This document shows, in pieces, positions 48,354 through 59,057 of a stretch of 64,000 nucleotides of DNA. Location: NCBI RefSeq assembly GCF_019279795.1, contig NC_056750.1, positions 824,429,812-824,493,811 on the forward strand, written 5' to 3'. The notes under the pieces were generated by a model, which saw only the letters and a list, made by a program, of their open reading frames with translations, was not told the origin of the DNA and searched no databases. Positions within the stretch are counted from its first letter, which is position 1; each line of letters begins with the position of its first letter. The position numbers and the translations under genes are program-made. The stretch is from Protopterus annectens. Lineage: Eukaryota; Chordata; Ceratodontiformes; Protopteridae.

Positions 48354-49800
48354 TCCATAGCTTAGTAAACTCGCAACCATTATGCTTAATTTCCACATGA
48401 CATTTGACTTAATTAGGTTAGGCATGGTTTTGGAGGCCATTTCATGTTATTAAGTTGGTTCTACATTTTTGGAAAGATGCTAGATGGTTTTACAGGTAAA
48501 AATTGCATAATTTTGCCTTATTTTCTACTTTGCAGGTGGGCAAAACAATGATGTCATCTCTCCCCCTTCTTCCTCATTTTAGCTGTAAAATTGTTCATGA
48601 TTGTTTCTAAACACATGCTACTCCACCTGCAGATGTTATTCATAATGATTATATTTTTGGTTCTAGCTGTCTGATGACTATATTTTTAGGTCTTTAATTC
48701 CATCAATAATTTCCCCATCATATTGGAAATATTTAAATGTGCTTTGAAAATTTCTGGTCTACAAATTATCATGGACAAATTTAATTAATTAATTAATATT
48801 GTACCTTAAATTTAGCCTGCCAAGAACTGAAACACAGATTAAAGCTATCCCATCCTTAATGGATAAATTAATGGATCTGTAACTCCTTAAAAGCAAAATG
48901 TCTGGAGATTTATCTACTTCCCTCTATCTCACATAGATTGAAATCCGATTTTGCACTCCTCTTACTGACCGAAGTGTGGCAATTAATGTTAGCCTTACAA
49001 CACTTAACTAATCCTACCTGGGTGGTGTTTAACCTTGTCACTTTCTTTAGGCTGGACTATCAGGATTATCCCCAAAAATATGCAAAGTTTGTAAACTTCA
49101 TGACTGCATAGACAGAAACTAAACTTTCTAGTTGCAACACATATGCAGTTTTCCTAACTTCCTGACTTTGCCCTAATCTTCTATTTCTTCCAGTTAATTG
49201 TAGGTATTTGTTAAATGCAATTGTATGGCTTGCATTGGAACCCTTTCTTAAATATAGGATTTCAGGAAGTCAAAGTCAAGCAGCCCTTTTGGGTGTCCTT
49301 ACTCTCAAAAAGCACTGAAAGAAGGCAGTTTTCAGGAAATAAAAGTTGAATTGGGGTGAGGAATATGTGGCTGGATAGGGGTGGGGGGGCATAAAAGTTA
49401 TGATAGAGAATCTGGCTGTTTTCTTGAGGGATTTTTAGATCAGGGTCTACTCTGCAAGGTGAAGTTACATAACTCAGGCAATAGGCAATTTGTATTTCAG
49501 ATGACAAAATATGATGCTTACTATATTTATCATACATGTTTCTCAACAGCCCCTCATCCCTGGCAATATTTCCAAATTAGTTCAAGCCATAGTTATTTGG
49601 ACCTGACATTTACCCACAAAGTTATCACTGTATCATTGTTATGGCATTCATTTCCTTGTTTAATCATTTTAACAGTATAAGCCATCAGTATGCGCTGTAC
49701 ATGAAAACATGATTCCATCTACCATAGACTATTGTATCTCTTTGAGATAAGACTAGAAAAACTCTCTTTCTCTGTTCATTATCCTTAAACAACCAACTGG
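48354..49800. other. Unassigned AT-rich sequence
   Basis: About 1.45 kb between Sat3 and the Gypsy LTR. Frames of up to about 99 codons exist (49381-49680 +, 49262-49546 -), but none shows a domain that I recognise. Confidence 0.45.
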
Positions 49801-50264
49801 TGTGACGCCCGTGCCCTTGCTCAGCAATCAAGGAGCCTCAACCCTCACCACCACCACCAGAGAGGGCATCACTTTCCTGGTATTCCCAGGCTAACAAAAA
49901 CTGCATCTACATTCTTTTACACCTACAGAGAAACCAGAACAATACAAATACCTTTGCATGTTTAAATCTAGCAATCTACCTCTTGGTTAAAGCAATAGAA
50001 AGAATGTGCTAGCCCAGACGTAATGACTCTGAAACTTTAACTTCAAAGGACAGGCATGAAGTAATTGTAACTTCAAAGGACAGACATGAAGTGCTTGTCT
50101 TAGCTTACTTTACAGCAGAGGGCAATGTTGCTACATTGTTTTAAGTTCAACATTTCACAGCATATTCTTTCATTTAAGAAAACAAGTCTGTAATTCAACA
50201 TTCATATTTACAAATGATAGAAATATCTGCACAATTCTATTTGTGTAGGCTGGCAGCCTTCACA
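49801..50264 (-). repeat. 3' LTR of the Gmr1-like element
   Basis: 464 bp bounded by the short inverted repeat 'tgtga'/'tcaca' (minus strand: TGTGAAGGCTGCC at the start, GGGCGTCACA at the end). It contains an internal direct repeat of 'aacttcaaaggacag' with 30-bp spacing (about 50039-50091). In the element it would carry promoter and polyadenylation signals; I could not assign these with confidence. Confidence 0.85.
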
Positions 50265-50280
50265 TCCCACCCCCAGGAGA
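50265..50280 (-). other. Polypurine tract (plus-strand primer site)
   Basis: The minus strand reads 'tctcctgggggtggga', purine-rich and ending directly at the LTR start TGTGAAGG. That is where Ty3/Gypsy elements prime second-strand synthesis. Confidence 0.75.
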
Positions 50281-50350
50281 ACTCAAGCTAGTTTTTCAAG
50301 TGACCCTTGAAAAACACTGCTTGAGAGGGTTAGGTCTATCTGAGTGTACC

Positions 50351-51697
50351 TCACCCCATTCCTTGTTTTGACAGCCCATCTGCATTGGCATTGTTACTCA
50401 CACTGCAGTGCTGCACTGACATATCATATGCTTGCAACCCTAGGCTCCATCTTAGCAACTTGGCATTTTGCTGGCTGGCTCTGTTATATTAGGGGGTTGT
50501 GATCTGTCATAACAGTGAATTTCCTTCCATACAGATAAGGCTGAAGTTTCTGCAATGCCCACACTATGGCTAGACACTCCTTTTCTACAGCTGCATAGCA
50601 TTCCTCCCTGGGTTGGAGCCTATGACTGAGATAAACCACTGGGTGCTCTTCCCCCTCTGAAGAAATCTGGCTAAGTACAGCCCCCACCCCATGGCTTGAA
50701 ACATCCACCTGCACAACACATTCTTTGCTGTAATCTGGACTGGCTAACACAGGGGGTCCTCCCAAAGCTTCTTTAAGCTTCTGGAATGCCTGCTCACATG
50801 CTGGGGTCCACACTACCCTATCTGGCCTGTTCTTCCTTGTCAGGTCTGTGAAGGGAGCAGCTATGGTACTATAACTGGGGACGAGCTTTCTGTAGTACCC
50901 TGCTGTCCCTAAGAATGCCCTCACCTGCTTTTTAGTAACAGGTGCAGGCCATGCCTGAAAGGCTTCTCTTTGACAGGTTCTGGCCTTATTTTACCACTTC
51001 GCACTCTATGTCCTAGATAGGAGACCTCTGCCATACCCACCTGACATTTGCTCGGCTTAATGGTCAACTCTGCCCTCTGTAGTCTGCCCAGCACCTCCCT
51101 GACATGCTGAAGGTGCTCTGACCAGAAATGACTGTAGATGGCAATATCATCTAGGTAAGCAAGGGCAAAATCTCCTGCTCCTGCTAGGATATGATCTACA
51201 AGCCTGTGGAAAGTTGTTGGGGCATTCTTTATCCCAAAGGGCATCTTTGTGAACTCATACAAGACAAAAAGAGTCACAAAGGCTGACTTCTCTCTAGCAC
51301 TGGGAGTCAAGGGCACCTGCCAGTAACCCTTGGTAAGATTAATGGTTGTAGGATACTTAGTCCCACCCAGCTTCTCTAGGGCCTCATCTGTCCTAGGCAT
51401 GCGGTAAGCATCTGACTCTGTGTGACTATTTAATTTCCTGTAGTCCACACAGAACCTGGTGCTGCCATCATTCTTTGGCACCAGCACTACTGGGGAGGCC
51501 CAGGGACTGTTGGACTCTTGAATCACCCCTAGTTCTAATATCTCCTGTACCTCCTCCCTCAGAGTCTGTTTGACTCTCTCATGCACTCTATCAGGGGCCT
51601 GCCTAATAGGCCTTTGGGGTCCTGTATCCACCTGGTGCTGCCCCAGGTGGGTGCACCCTGGTTTCCCAGTAAACATGTCCCCAAATTCCTGCAACAC
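50351..51697 (-). pseudogene. Gmr1-like reverse transcriptase and RNase H
   Basis: The RT part (51697-50921, 258 codons) has 'STRFCVDYRKLN', 'MPFGIKNAPTTFHRLVD' and 'YLDDIAIYS' with both motif-C Asp residues. Motif A reads 'TTINLTKGYW': Asn stands where the family has a catalytic Asp, so this copy could not polymerise even without stops. A frameshift near 50950 separates RT from the linker 'MRAFLGTAGYYRKLVP' and RNase H (50924 downwards). RNase H keeps 'VQVDVSSHGVGAVLSQ' and 'EKECLAIVWALQKLQPYLYG'. A second frameshift near 50486 leads to 'NNANADGLSKQ' and a TGA at 50351. Confidence 0.9.
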
Positions 51698-51901
51698 TGC
51701 TCGGATGTCTCAAACCTGGGTAGGAAATAGCTGTTGGGACATTGGTACCCCTTCCACTGAGGTGTCAGCCCGAGCCTCACTGAGGAGATCAGTCCCCAGA
51801 TCTCCTTCAGACTCCTCCTGCAATCCACTGCAAATACTCAGCACAAGGGCTTCCCTATCATGGTAAGATTTCTTCATGTTAACTTGGTACAATTTGTGCC
51901 C

Positions 51902-53077
51902 CTACCGTCTGCCTAGGAGTTCCACCATGTAGTTAACATCACTTACCTTTCTTACCACCTTGTAGGGTCCCTCCCAAGCTGCTTGCAGCTTGTTGTGTCT
52001 GACAGGAATGAGAGCCATTACCTGCTGCCCCACAGCATACTCTCTAGCTCGAGCATTCCTGTCAGACCACACCTTTTTCCATTGTTTGGCTTCTGCCAGG
52101 TTCTCCTGGGCCAAGCCCATGAGTTCCCTGAGCCTTGTCCTGAGGTTTAGGACATATGCCACAACAGACACCTTATGAGACTCACACTCACCTTCCCACT
52201 CATCTAGAATTAAATCTAGAGGTCCCTTCACCCTATGCCCATACATCAACTCAAAGGGTGAAAAACCTGTGGATTCCTGGGGAACTTTTCTGTAAGCAAA
52301 CAACAGATGGGGCAAAAATGTGTCCCACTCCCTCTTAAACTGATCTGCAAATGCCTGTAGCATAGACTTGATTGTAGAGTTTAACCTCTCAACAAGACCA
52401 TTAGTCTGGGGGTGGTAGGGGGTGGTCTTCATGTGCTTCACCCTACAGGACTTCCACAGATAAGCCAGCAGGTCTGACATGAAATTGGCACCTCTGTCAG
52501 TCAGTATTTATTTTGGGAAACCTACCCTGCTGAAAATCTCTAACAAAGCATTTAACACCTTCTCTGCCACAATGGAGGACAAAGCCACTGCCTCAGGGTA
52601 TCATGTAGCATAATCCACTACCACTAGGATATACTTTTTCCCTGTGCAACTTGGGGTACTCAGAGGACCCACAATATCCATAGCTACCCTCTGAAATGGC
52701 TCATCAATCACCGGCAAAGGCATCAAAGGAGCTCTCACCTTGTCTCCTGCCTTGCCTACCTTTTGGCACTGCTCACAGGTCCTGCAGTATGCTGTTACAT
52801 TTCTGGAAATTCCAGGCCAATAGAAGTTCTGCATAATACACCTCTTTGTATGTTTTATGCCCATATGACCTGCAAAGGGAATATCATGGGCTATGGCTAA
52901 AAGCACCAGATGGTAGGCTCTAGGCACTACCAATTGCTGTACTCTCTCACCTTCTAGTCCTCCCTCAGGGGTCTACACTCTGTATAGTAACCCTTTGTCC
53001 CAGTATACAGATTCCCCCTTTCCTTGAGAATCAGGTGCCTCCCTAGCTACCTGACTAAGGGCTAGAAATGTAGTATC
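51902..53077 (-). pseudogene. Gmr1-like integrase, upstream of RT
   Basis: The N-terminal zinc-binding part is at 52860-52740 ('AHDIPFAGHMG', then 'YCRTCEQCQK'). The catalytic core has the first Asp in 'AMDIVGPLSTP' (about 52680), the second in 'ILTDRGANF' (about 52500) and the Glu in 'TPYHPQTNGLVERLN' (about 52390), so D, D and E are all present. The C-terminal part has 'AWEGPYKVVRKVSDVNYMVE' (about 51965-51910), a chromodomain-like or SH3-like tail. After a TAG at 51902 the same frame reads 'GHKLYQVNMKKSYHDREA' and runs on towards RT. Stops at 52973, 52601 and 52508 break it. Confidence 0.9.
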
Positions 53078-53428
53078 TTAGAGCTGAGCCTGTCTCAACT
53101 CTTTCCTTGTAACCCTTCCCAGCTCCCCTTCCCCAGGAAGTCTGTCATCCTCTGACAGTGGTGCCTCACTGTCAGCCTGGGTACTACTACTCACCTCTAC
53201 CTTTGCAGTCACTCTGTCCAAGGAAACATCAGTACCCACAATCAGCTGTGGCTCACCTTTAGTCTCACTGCTACAGGGTAGCTCCCTCCCTGAAGTAACC
53301 ACCTCACCAGTCCTGGCTGCAAGTATGCAGTCTGTCTGAGTCTCCCCCAGGCTACCAGACCCACATGCTTGTCTCCTAGCCTGACTGCATGTAACTGCAT
53401 AAGCACATGGTACTGCCTCATCCAAATC

Positions 53429-54180
53429 CTACCCTATCAGGACATCTGCAGGATTGTAGTTTGGTACCCCTGTTGTCTCAGGACAAACGACTATTGGCAT
53501 TTTGTCTTTTCCACTTACTGGCTCCCTCACCTTTTTTCCCCCACATTGCTTCTGTGGACACCTGTATGCCACATGGCCCCACTGGTTGCATTCGAAACAT
53601 TTAACCCTAGCTCCCGGATGTGTACCTGGACTAGTGGCTTCCCCTGCTACTGGCAGATTCTGTTGTGGCAGTTTGTGCTGCTCACCATGAGTTCCTTTAG
53701 ACCCATGAGCAGTACTGGGGGTCCATATCCTGTGCAGGGCTGCTCTGCTTGCCAGGTATAGGCCTCCCTTCTTCCCCAACTCATCTGAAGTAGCACATTT
53801 TCTATCAGCTAACCAGATCCTCATATCCTCAGGCAAAGTGCTAAGGGATTGCTCCCTCACCAAAAGGTCTGCCAGCCCTTCAGAAGTGGTGACCTGACGT
53901 CCACTCACCCACGTATGGAAATAAGTGCTCAGTTTAGCAATATATTCACACACACGTTCATCTGCCTTGTGTCTGTGCTCACAAAACTTTTCCTATATGT
54001 TTCAGGTGTTAGCTTAAACAATTCTAACAAGTGATTTTTAACAGCAGTATAATCAAAACATGCAACATCAGACATTTTTGACAAAACAGTTACAGCTTTG
54101 CCCATGAAACAGCTAGTCTTGAAATGATCTCCAGGTTGATAGCCTAGTTATCTCCAATGATCATATGATCCTATGATCCT
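53429..54180 (-). pseudogene. Gmr1-like gag (SCAN-like capsid and zinc knuckle)
   Basis: Capsid sequence starts in another frame at about 54130-54000 ('YTAVKNHLLELFKLTPETYR'), then after a frameshift continues at 53953 with 'YIAKLSTYFHTWVSGRQV' and 'LADLLVREQSLSTLPEDMRI'. This pattern of helices is that of the SCAN dimerisation domain, which has been proposed to derive from Gmr1-type capsids. One CCHC knuckle follows: 'CFECNQWGHVAYRC' (about 53600-53560). Only about 35 codons lie between the knuckle and 'ADVLIG', and no DTG/DSG is seen, so most of the protease has been lost. Confidence 0.82.
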
Positions 54181-54250
54181 CTGAATCTGAAATAAGTAAC
54201 CAATTTGGACACAATGGTCCATGGTGAGAAGAGGAACTATCACCTTTCTT

Positions 54251-55466
54251 CCTGAAACATGACCCATGAGGGCACCAGTGACCCCATCATGTCACATTTG
54301 GTAGGGAAACCATTGTTTCTATCCTGAGGGACAGACCTGGTGGCTACTGGGGACCCATTGTTAGAGACATCGGTTGTCTCAGACCAAGATGACCCCTTTC
54401 TCATCTCTTGGTCTTTGACAGCTGGATCTGCACAAGGACAACAGAATGAGGAAAATGTCATATCCAGAGGTGCTACAAATACAGTTTTGGATCTATAGTG
54501 GACTAGCACAGGTATCATGCTCATGGTGCTGCCAGGAGATCCATTCTTGCCTTCTGTACCACCCACGTGTGTCCACATAGCACAACTCCAATTGCAGACA
54601 AAAAGTAAGCACTCCTAAGTGTACTGGTACAACGGTTAAGATAGCAGAAGACAGAAGTAAAGAAAACATGCTAACAGTACATTTTGGGCTCCTTCTCTTG
54701 AACCTCTGTGTCCCAGTGATGACGTAGGTCAGAATGGTGTCAACTCAGATAACTGTATCAGTACTATAATTGCTCATGATATTGGCTGTTGTCAGTGATA
54801 TCACTCACCATCCCAGTAAGGTTATGCCGGCCAGCTGTCTCCTGCAGTGGCCATCTTAACTGCCCAGCAGTTGTACCTTAAACTTCCTGTGCAGTAAGAA
54901 CAAGAAAAGTCTTATCTCTCAGACAATTCATACTGGAACCCTGAATTCAACAGAGTCTGAAGTAGCCAGATCTACTCACTCGGGTCCACCTGAGAAGCAA
55001 ATTGGTAGCCTTGTGTTCATGGATGCACATTTCTGGATCAATTGCCATGCATGGTAGTTCTGCACTGTGATGTTACTGTATGTTCCTAGCACTGAACTAT
55101 GGTGCAAAGAATGGATATGGCACTGCAGGCAAACACATGCCATACACATGAGTATAGTTGTCAGGGTAATGTGCTTGGCTAGCACCAGTATGTTTGAGCA
55201 GTACAAATCACTATGATAGAAATTCACAGACAGTGGTGTTAGCTAGCTTACTCATCACAATAATATGCATATTTCACAGTGATAGGAAACAGTGGTGTCC
55301 TTCTGTGCAATATTATTCATTGCCATGGAACTGTAGAACAGAGGATTTTCAATAAATATTCTGTGAACATGCAGCTTCACACAGTTAAGGAAGCAGATCA
55401 TCAAGAACAGCAAACCTTGTAAGAGACCTCAGTGACAGTGAACCACACTACTAAACAATGCAGTCA

Positions 55467-55468
<2 letters not shown>
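54251..55468. other. Unassigned sequence right of the Gypsy element
   Basis: A 112-codon minus-strand frame at 54240-54578 begins MWTHVGGTEGKNGSPG and could be the start of gag or unrelated. No second LTR is seen. The rest to 55468, including an 83-codon minus-strand frame at 54976-55227, shows nothing recognisable. Confidence 0.4.
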
Positions 55469-55532
<64 letters not shown>

Positions 55533-55555
55533 GACAGACATACACACACACACAC

Positions 55556-55634
<79 letters not shown>

Positions 55635-55678
55635 ACACACACACACACACACACACACAAGCACACAGACAGTCACAG

Positions 55679-55723
<45 letters not shown>

Positions 55724-55737
55724 CGCACACAAACACA

Positions 55738-55782
<45 letters not shown>
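55469..55782. repeat. (CA)n microsatellite
   Basis: About 314 bp of CA repeats with a few interruptions (ACAG, AAAC, CGCA), so all frames stay open in both directions. No coding meaning. Confidence 0.98.
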
Positions 55783-55785
<3 letters not shown>

Positions 55786-56136
55786 TAGATAGATATATTA
55801 TATAATCACATTATGCAGACGCCATACCAAAGAAAGTTTCCACATCACAGTATGCCTTTCTGATTCTTAGCCCAGTCTCTTATTATGGTTGTAATATGGA
55901 CAGTAGGCCTGTGGGTGAAGCCATATGGCAATCAGATGGATTGACTAATGCTAATAAGAAAGGTGCTGTCTCAAAGTACGGTTTTCAGATCCCAATTTGC
56001 TTGACCAATTAAGATTAGAAAGAAAAAATGAGCTCCCTCTTTTAACAGTCACCCATTCAGTCCACTGGGAATACTTGCAGTACAGCTAAATACATAAAAG
56101 TCATGTGGGTAAGGGTGTGTCTATGTGTATATGCAT
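55783..56136. other. Spacer, nothing recognised
   Basis: About 350 bp between the (CA)n array and the LINE 3' end, without recognisable features. Confidence 0.45.
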
Positions 56137-56301
56137 GTTCATAGGTTGGTACCAGGCTATCAGCCCTAGGGTCTATACAAGCCTGGCCATAACAATTCCC
56201 TGGCTATTTCTTCCCACAGTATTTACTTCCCTTGACCCCTGTTTAGCTGACTGAATGACTCTGACTGACATGATCCCCGGGGTGAATTTCCTATCTCCCA
56301 T

Positions 56302-59046
56302 CTAATCATCAAGGTTCCTTTTGAAGAGGGTCAAGGAGGTGCTCTGCTTGACATATATGGGCAGTCTATTCCAGAGTATGGGGAGTCTCTTGGTCAGGAA
56401 CCTATCTCTCCAGCATGTTTTGTTCATTGTGATGACAAGGTTTAGATCCCTGGAGCATGTGTTTCTGAGGGATTGGGATTTCTTTAAGTGTAGCATGTCC
56501 AACAGCTCTGAGTTTGACATGGCCTTGTATGTTAAGCAGAGATCTCCTCTGAGAAGATGATATGCGACAGAGTATAGGTTGAGTTTTTTTAGACAGTCAG
56601 CATAGGGCATCTGCTTTAGGCCTGTGATTCTTTTAGTGAGGTATTTCTGCGGCCTTTCCAGTTGTTGCAGATGTCTTGTGAGGTACATACCAAATGGGCC
56701 GTTGTATTCTATAATGGGTCTAATGAGGGATGAGTACAGTGGGACAATGACCTCCTCTTTTCTGGATGAAAAGCCCTTAGTGATGAGGTGTGCCACAGAG
56801 AAGGATTTCCTGACTGTTGTGGCGATGTGATTATCGAAGGTGAGACCACTGTCCACCTGTGTCCCTAACTCTCTTATCACACTTTTGGTGTTTAGTGTAC
56901 TGCCACCTATGTGGTAATTCATGCGTTCATGTTTTTTCCCAAAGGGGATAATTATACATTTCTTGGCATTGAGCTTGAGCCCATGGTTCTGGCACCAAGC
57001 ATCTGTTTCTGAAAGGCCCTTTTGTAGAATACCACATTATTTGGGGATTCAGTAATGGCTCCCAATTTGCAGTCATCTGCGAACTTTGTTAGCCAGGGTC
57101 CCTTAGTGTTGGCCTGTACTTCAGAGAAGTAGATGCCAAGCAAGAGCGGTCCCAGGACTGAACCCTGAGGTACTCCACTTGTCACTTGTCTGGAGATGGA
57201 TTTGGAGTCGGCTACTTTTACAGTGTGGGTTCTGTCAGTAAGCCAGTTGGCAACCCATCGAATGACATAGGTATTAATGCCCAGCTTAGTAAACTTATCT
57301 ATGATTCCAGAGTGAGGGATGGTGTCGAAGGCCTTGGTGAGATCCAGATAGGCTGTGTGGACCACCTTACCCTTGTCCACGGCTCTGGAGACTTATTCAA
57401 AGAAGTCAATCAGGTTCAGGAGACAAGATCGGTCCTTCATGAACCCAAACTGCGTGGGGTTCAGTGTTTGAAGGTTGCCAATGTCTTTGTTTATAAGTTC
57501 CATGATAATACATTCCATGGCCTTGCAGATCAGGCTCACCAGACTGATGGGGTGATAGTTCCCGGGATCCAAGGTGGATCCCCCCTTGTGGAGTGGGATA
57601 AATGTAGCTGTGTGCCACTCAGTGGGCAAGAAGCCCGAGGTGAGGCTATGATTAAACATGAGCCTTAGGTGAGGTGCCAGTTTATTTTGTAGTTCTTGTA
57701 GTACACAGCCTAGGATGTCGTCTGGTCCCATGGATGCTGTATTCTTAGCTTTAGAGAGTGCGTTTTTTTACCTGTGTGGCCGTTATTACTGGAATTTGGC
57801 TATCTTTCAGTATTGAGATGGGCCCTTTAGGGGGTGAGAGGTGGTGAAGTTTGCACTGAATCGATCTTCCAGGATATTGGCAACATCCTTGGGATCAGTA
57901 TATTTCATGCCATTCTGCTGTAGCTCAGATCAGATCTGAGCATTACCATTTACATTCTTGACATAGCTATAGAGTGCCTTGTGGTTGTCTTTGGAATATT
58001 TGGCAATTTTATTTTTGTAATTAGCTTTGGAAGATTTTATGAGGGATCTCAGTTTCTTACTGAGGCTGGTAATGGAATTTTTTGCATCCTGGGATTTTCC
58101 TCTTTTCTGCAACAGTTTCTTCCTTTTGTTGTAAAGTTTGTTTATGGCAGGGGACCACCAGATTGGCTTCCTTTTTTTCGATGAGAGCATCTTGGTTCTA
58201 TTTGGGATGGCACGATTCATGCATGAGTGGAAGTGCTTGTACAGTGCCTTAGTGTAGGATTCAGCAGTCGAACTTTCAGTTCCCGTCTACATGGGTGTCA
58301 TGAAATTTGTCACTTCAGACTTGAGTAGCATGAAGTTGGCTTTGGAGAAGTTTTTTATGGAGGTTTCCTTACGGGGGGGGGGGCTGGGATGTAGATGTCA
58401 AGGGTGATTAGCTTATGGTCAGACCTGACCAACGAGGGGGTGACCATAGGGTGGAGCATCGATTTCCCATGTTGGTAATGACCAGGTCTAGGATATTGGA
58501 GCCCCTGGTGGGACTAAGGATTGGTTGATCCATGGCATTGGAATTTATGACTTCCAAGAACCGTTGGGCAAAGGTGATGATACATGAGTAATTTTCCCAG
58601 TTAATGGCAGGGCAGTTGAAATCACCCAGTATTAGGGTGTTTGGTTGTATCTTAATATTTTTAATTATGTTTAGAAAGGTGTAGTGAGAAACTTGGGACA
58701 AAGTGGGGGATCTGTAGCAAGCTACAGTTTGGATTGCAGTCTCATCTAGTATTAGTTGCACCTGGAGAATTTTAGATGCATTGTGTTGGGCAACTAGCCT
58801 GGTGGTGTAAATATCCTTGGTGAATATTGACACTCCTCCACCTTTAGTGTTTTGGTACTGATTTGGTGGCTGAAAAGTGTGGTAAGAGTTGTAGCCTGGT
58901 ATTGCAGGGGTGCTCTCTGGAGCCTTGAGCCAGGTCTCAGTTACTGCACAGATATCGATGTTCTCCATTTTTAGGAGTGCCTCGAGAGAGTGCATTTTGA
59001 AGTTTAGACGTCTAGCATTAAGTAGCATTACCTTCAGATTTTGCAT
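56302..59046 (-). pseudogene. LINE ORF2: APE endonuclease and reverse transcriptase
   Basis: Endonuclease (59046-58408): 'LLNARRLNF', 'ICAVTETWL' with the catalytic Glu, 'GGGVSIF', 'LILGDFNCPAINWE' and 'NILDLVIT'. A frameshift near 58430 moves the final 'RSDHKLITLDI' block to another frame. Basic linker at 58220-57930. RT fingers (57731-57393): 'MGPDDILGCVLQEL', 'FIPLHKGGS' and 'NPTQFGFMKDRS'. RT palm (57380-56952): 'AYLDLTKAFDTIPH' (motif A), 'SGVPQGSVLGP' (motif B) and 'FADDCKLGA' (motif C), all catalytic Asp residues kept. Thumb and C-terminus (56922-56302): 'SLIRPIIEYNGPFGMYLTRH' and 'LLRGDLCLTYKAMSN'. A Trp-to-stop change ends this piece at 56302, and homology runs about 140 bp further. 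Confidence 0.92.
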
Positions 59047-59057
59047 GCTTGTACCTG

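Larger units (their letters stand above)
49801..54250 (-). mobile_element. Gmr1-like Ty3/Gypsy retrotransposon, missing its 5' LTR
   Basis: On the minus strand the order is gag capsid (about 54180-53700), CCHC knuckle, a vestige of protease, integrase (52933-51902), reverse transcriptase (51697-50921), RNase H (to 50351), polypurine tract (50280-50265) and 3' LTR (50264-49801). Integrase before reverse transcriptase is the Gmr1 order, not the usual Gypsy order. Gag to RT lies in a single frame, with at least seven in-frame stops (lowest coordinates 53429, 53078, 52973, 52601, 52508, 51902, 51710), so the arrangement is not an artefact of joining two elements. A matching 5' LTR is not found to the right. 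The element is inactive. Confidence 0.9.

Noticed and set aside
49801-54250. Two unrelated Gypsy fragments side by side explaining the integrase-RT order
   Set aside because: Integrase and RT are in the same frame with a continuous linker and no break in orientation or composition, so one element explains it better.
55429-55805. Long Cys/Val or His/Thr repeat proteins
   Set aside because: Simple translation of a (CA)n microsatellite; all frames are open because the repeat lacks stop codons. The same holds for 60845-61036, 61188-61654 and 62060-62430.
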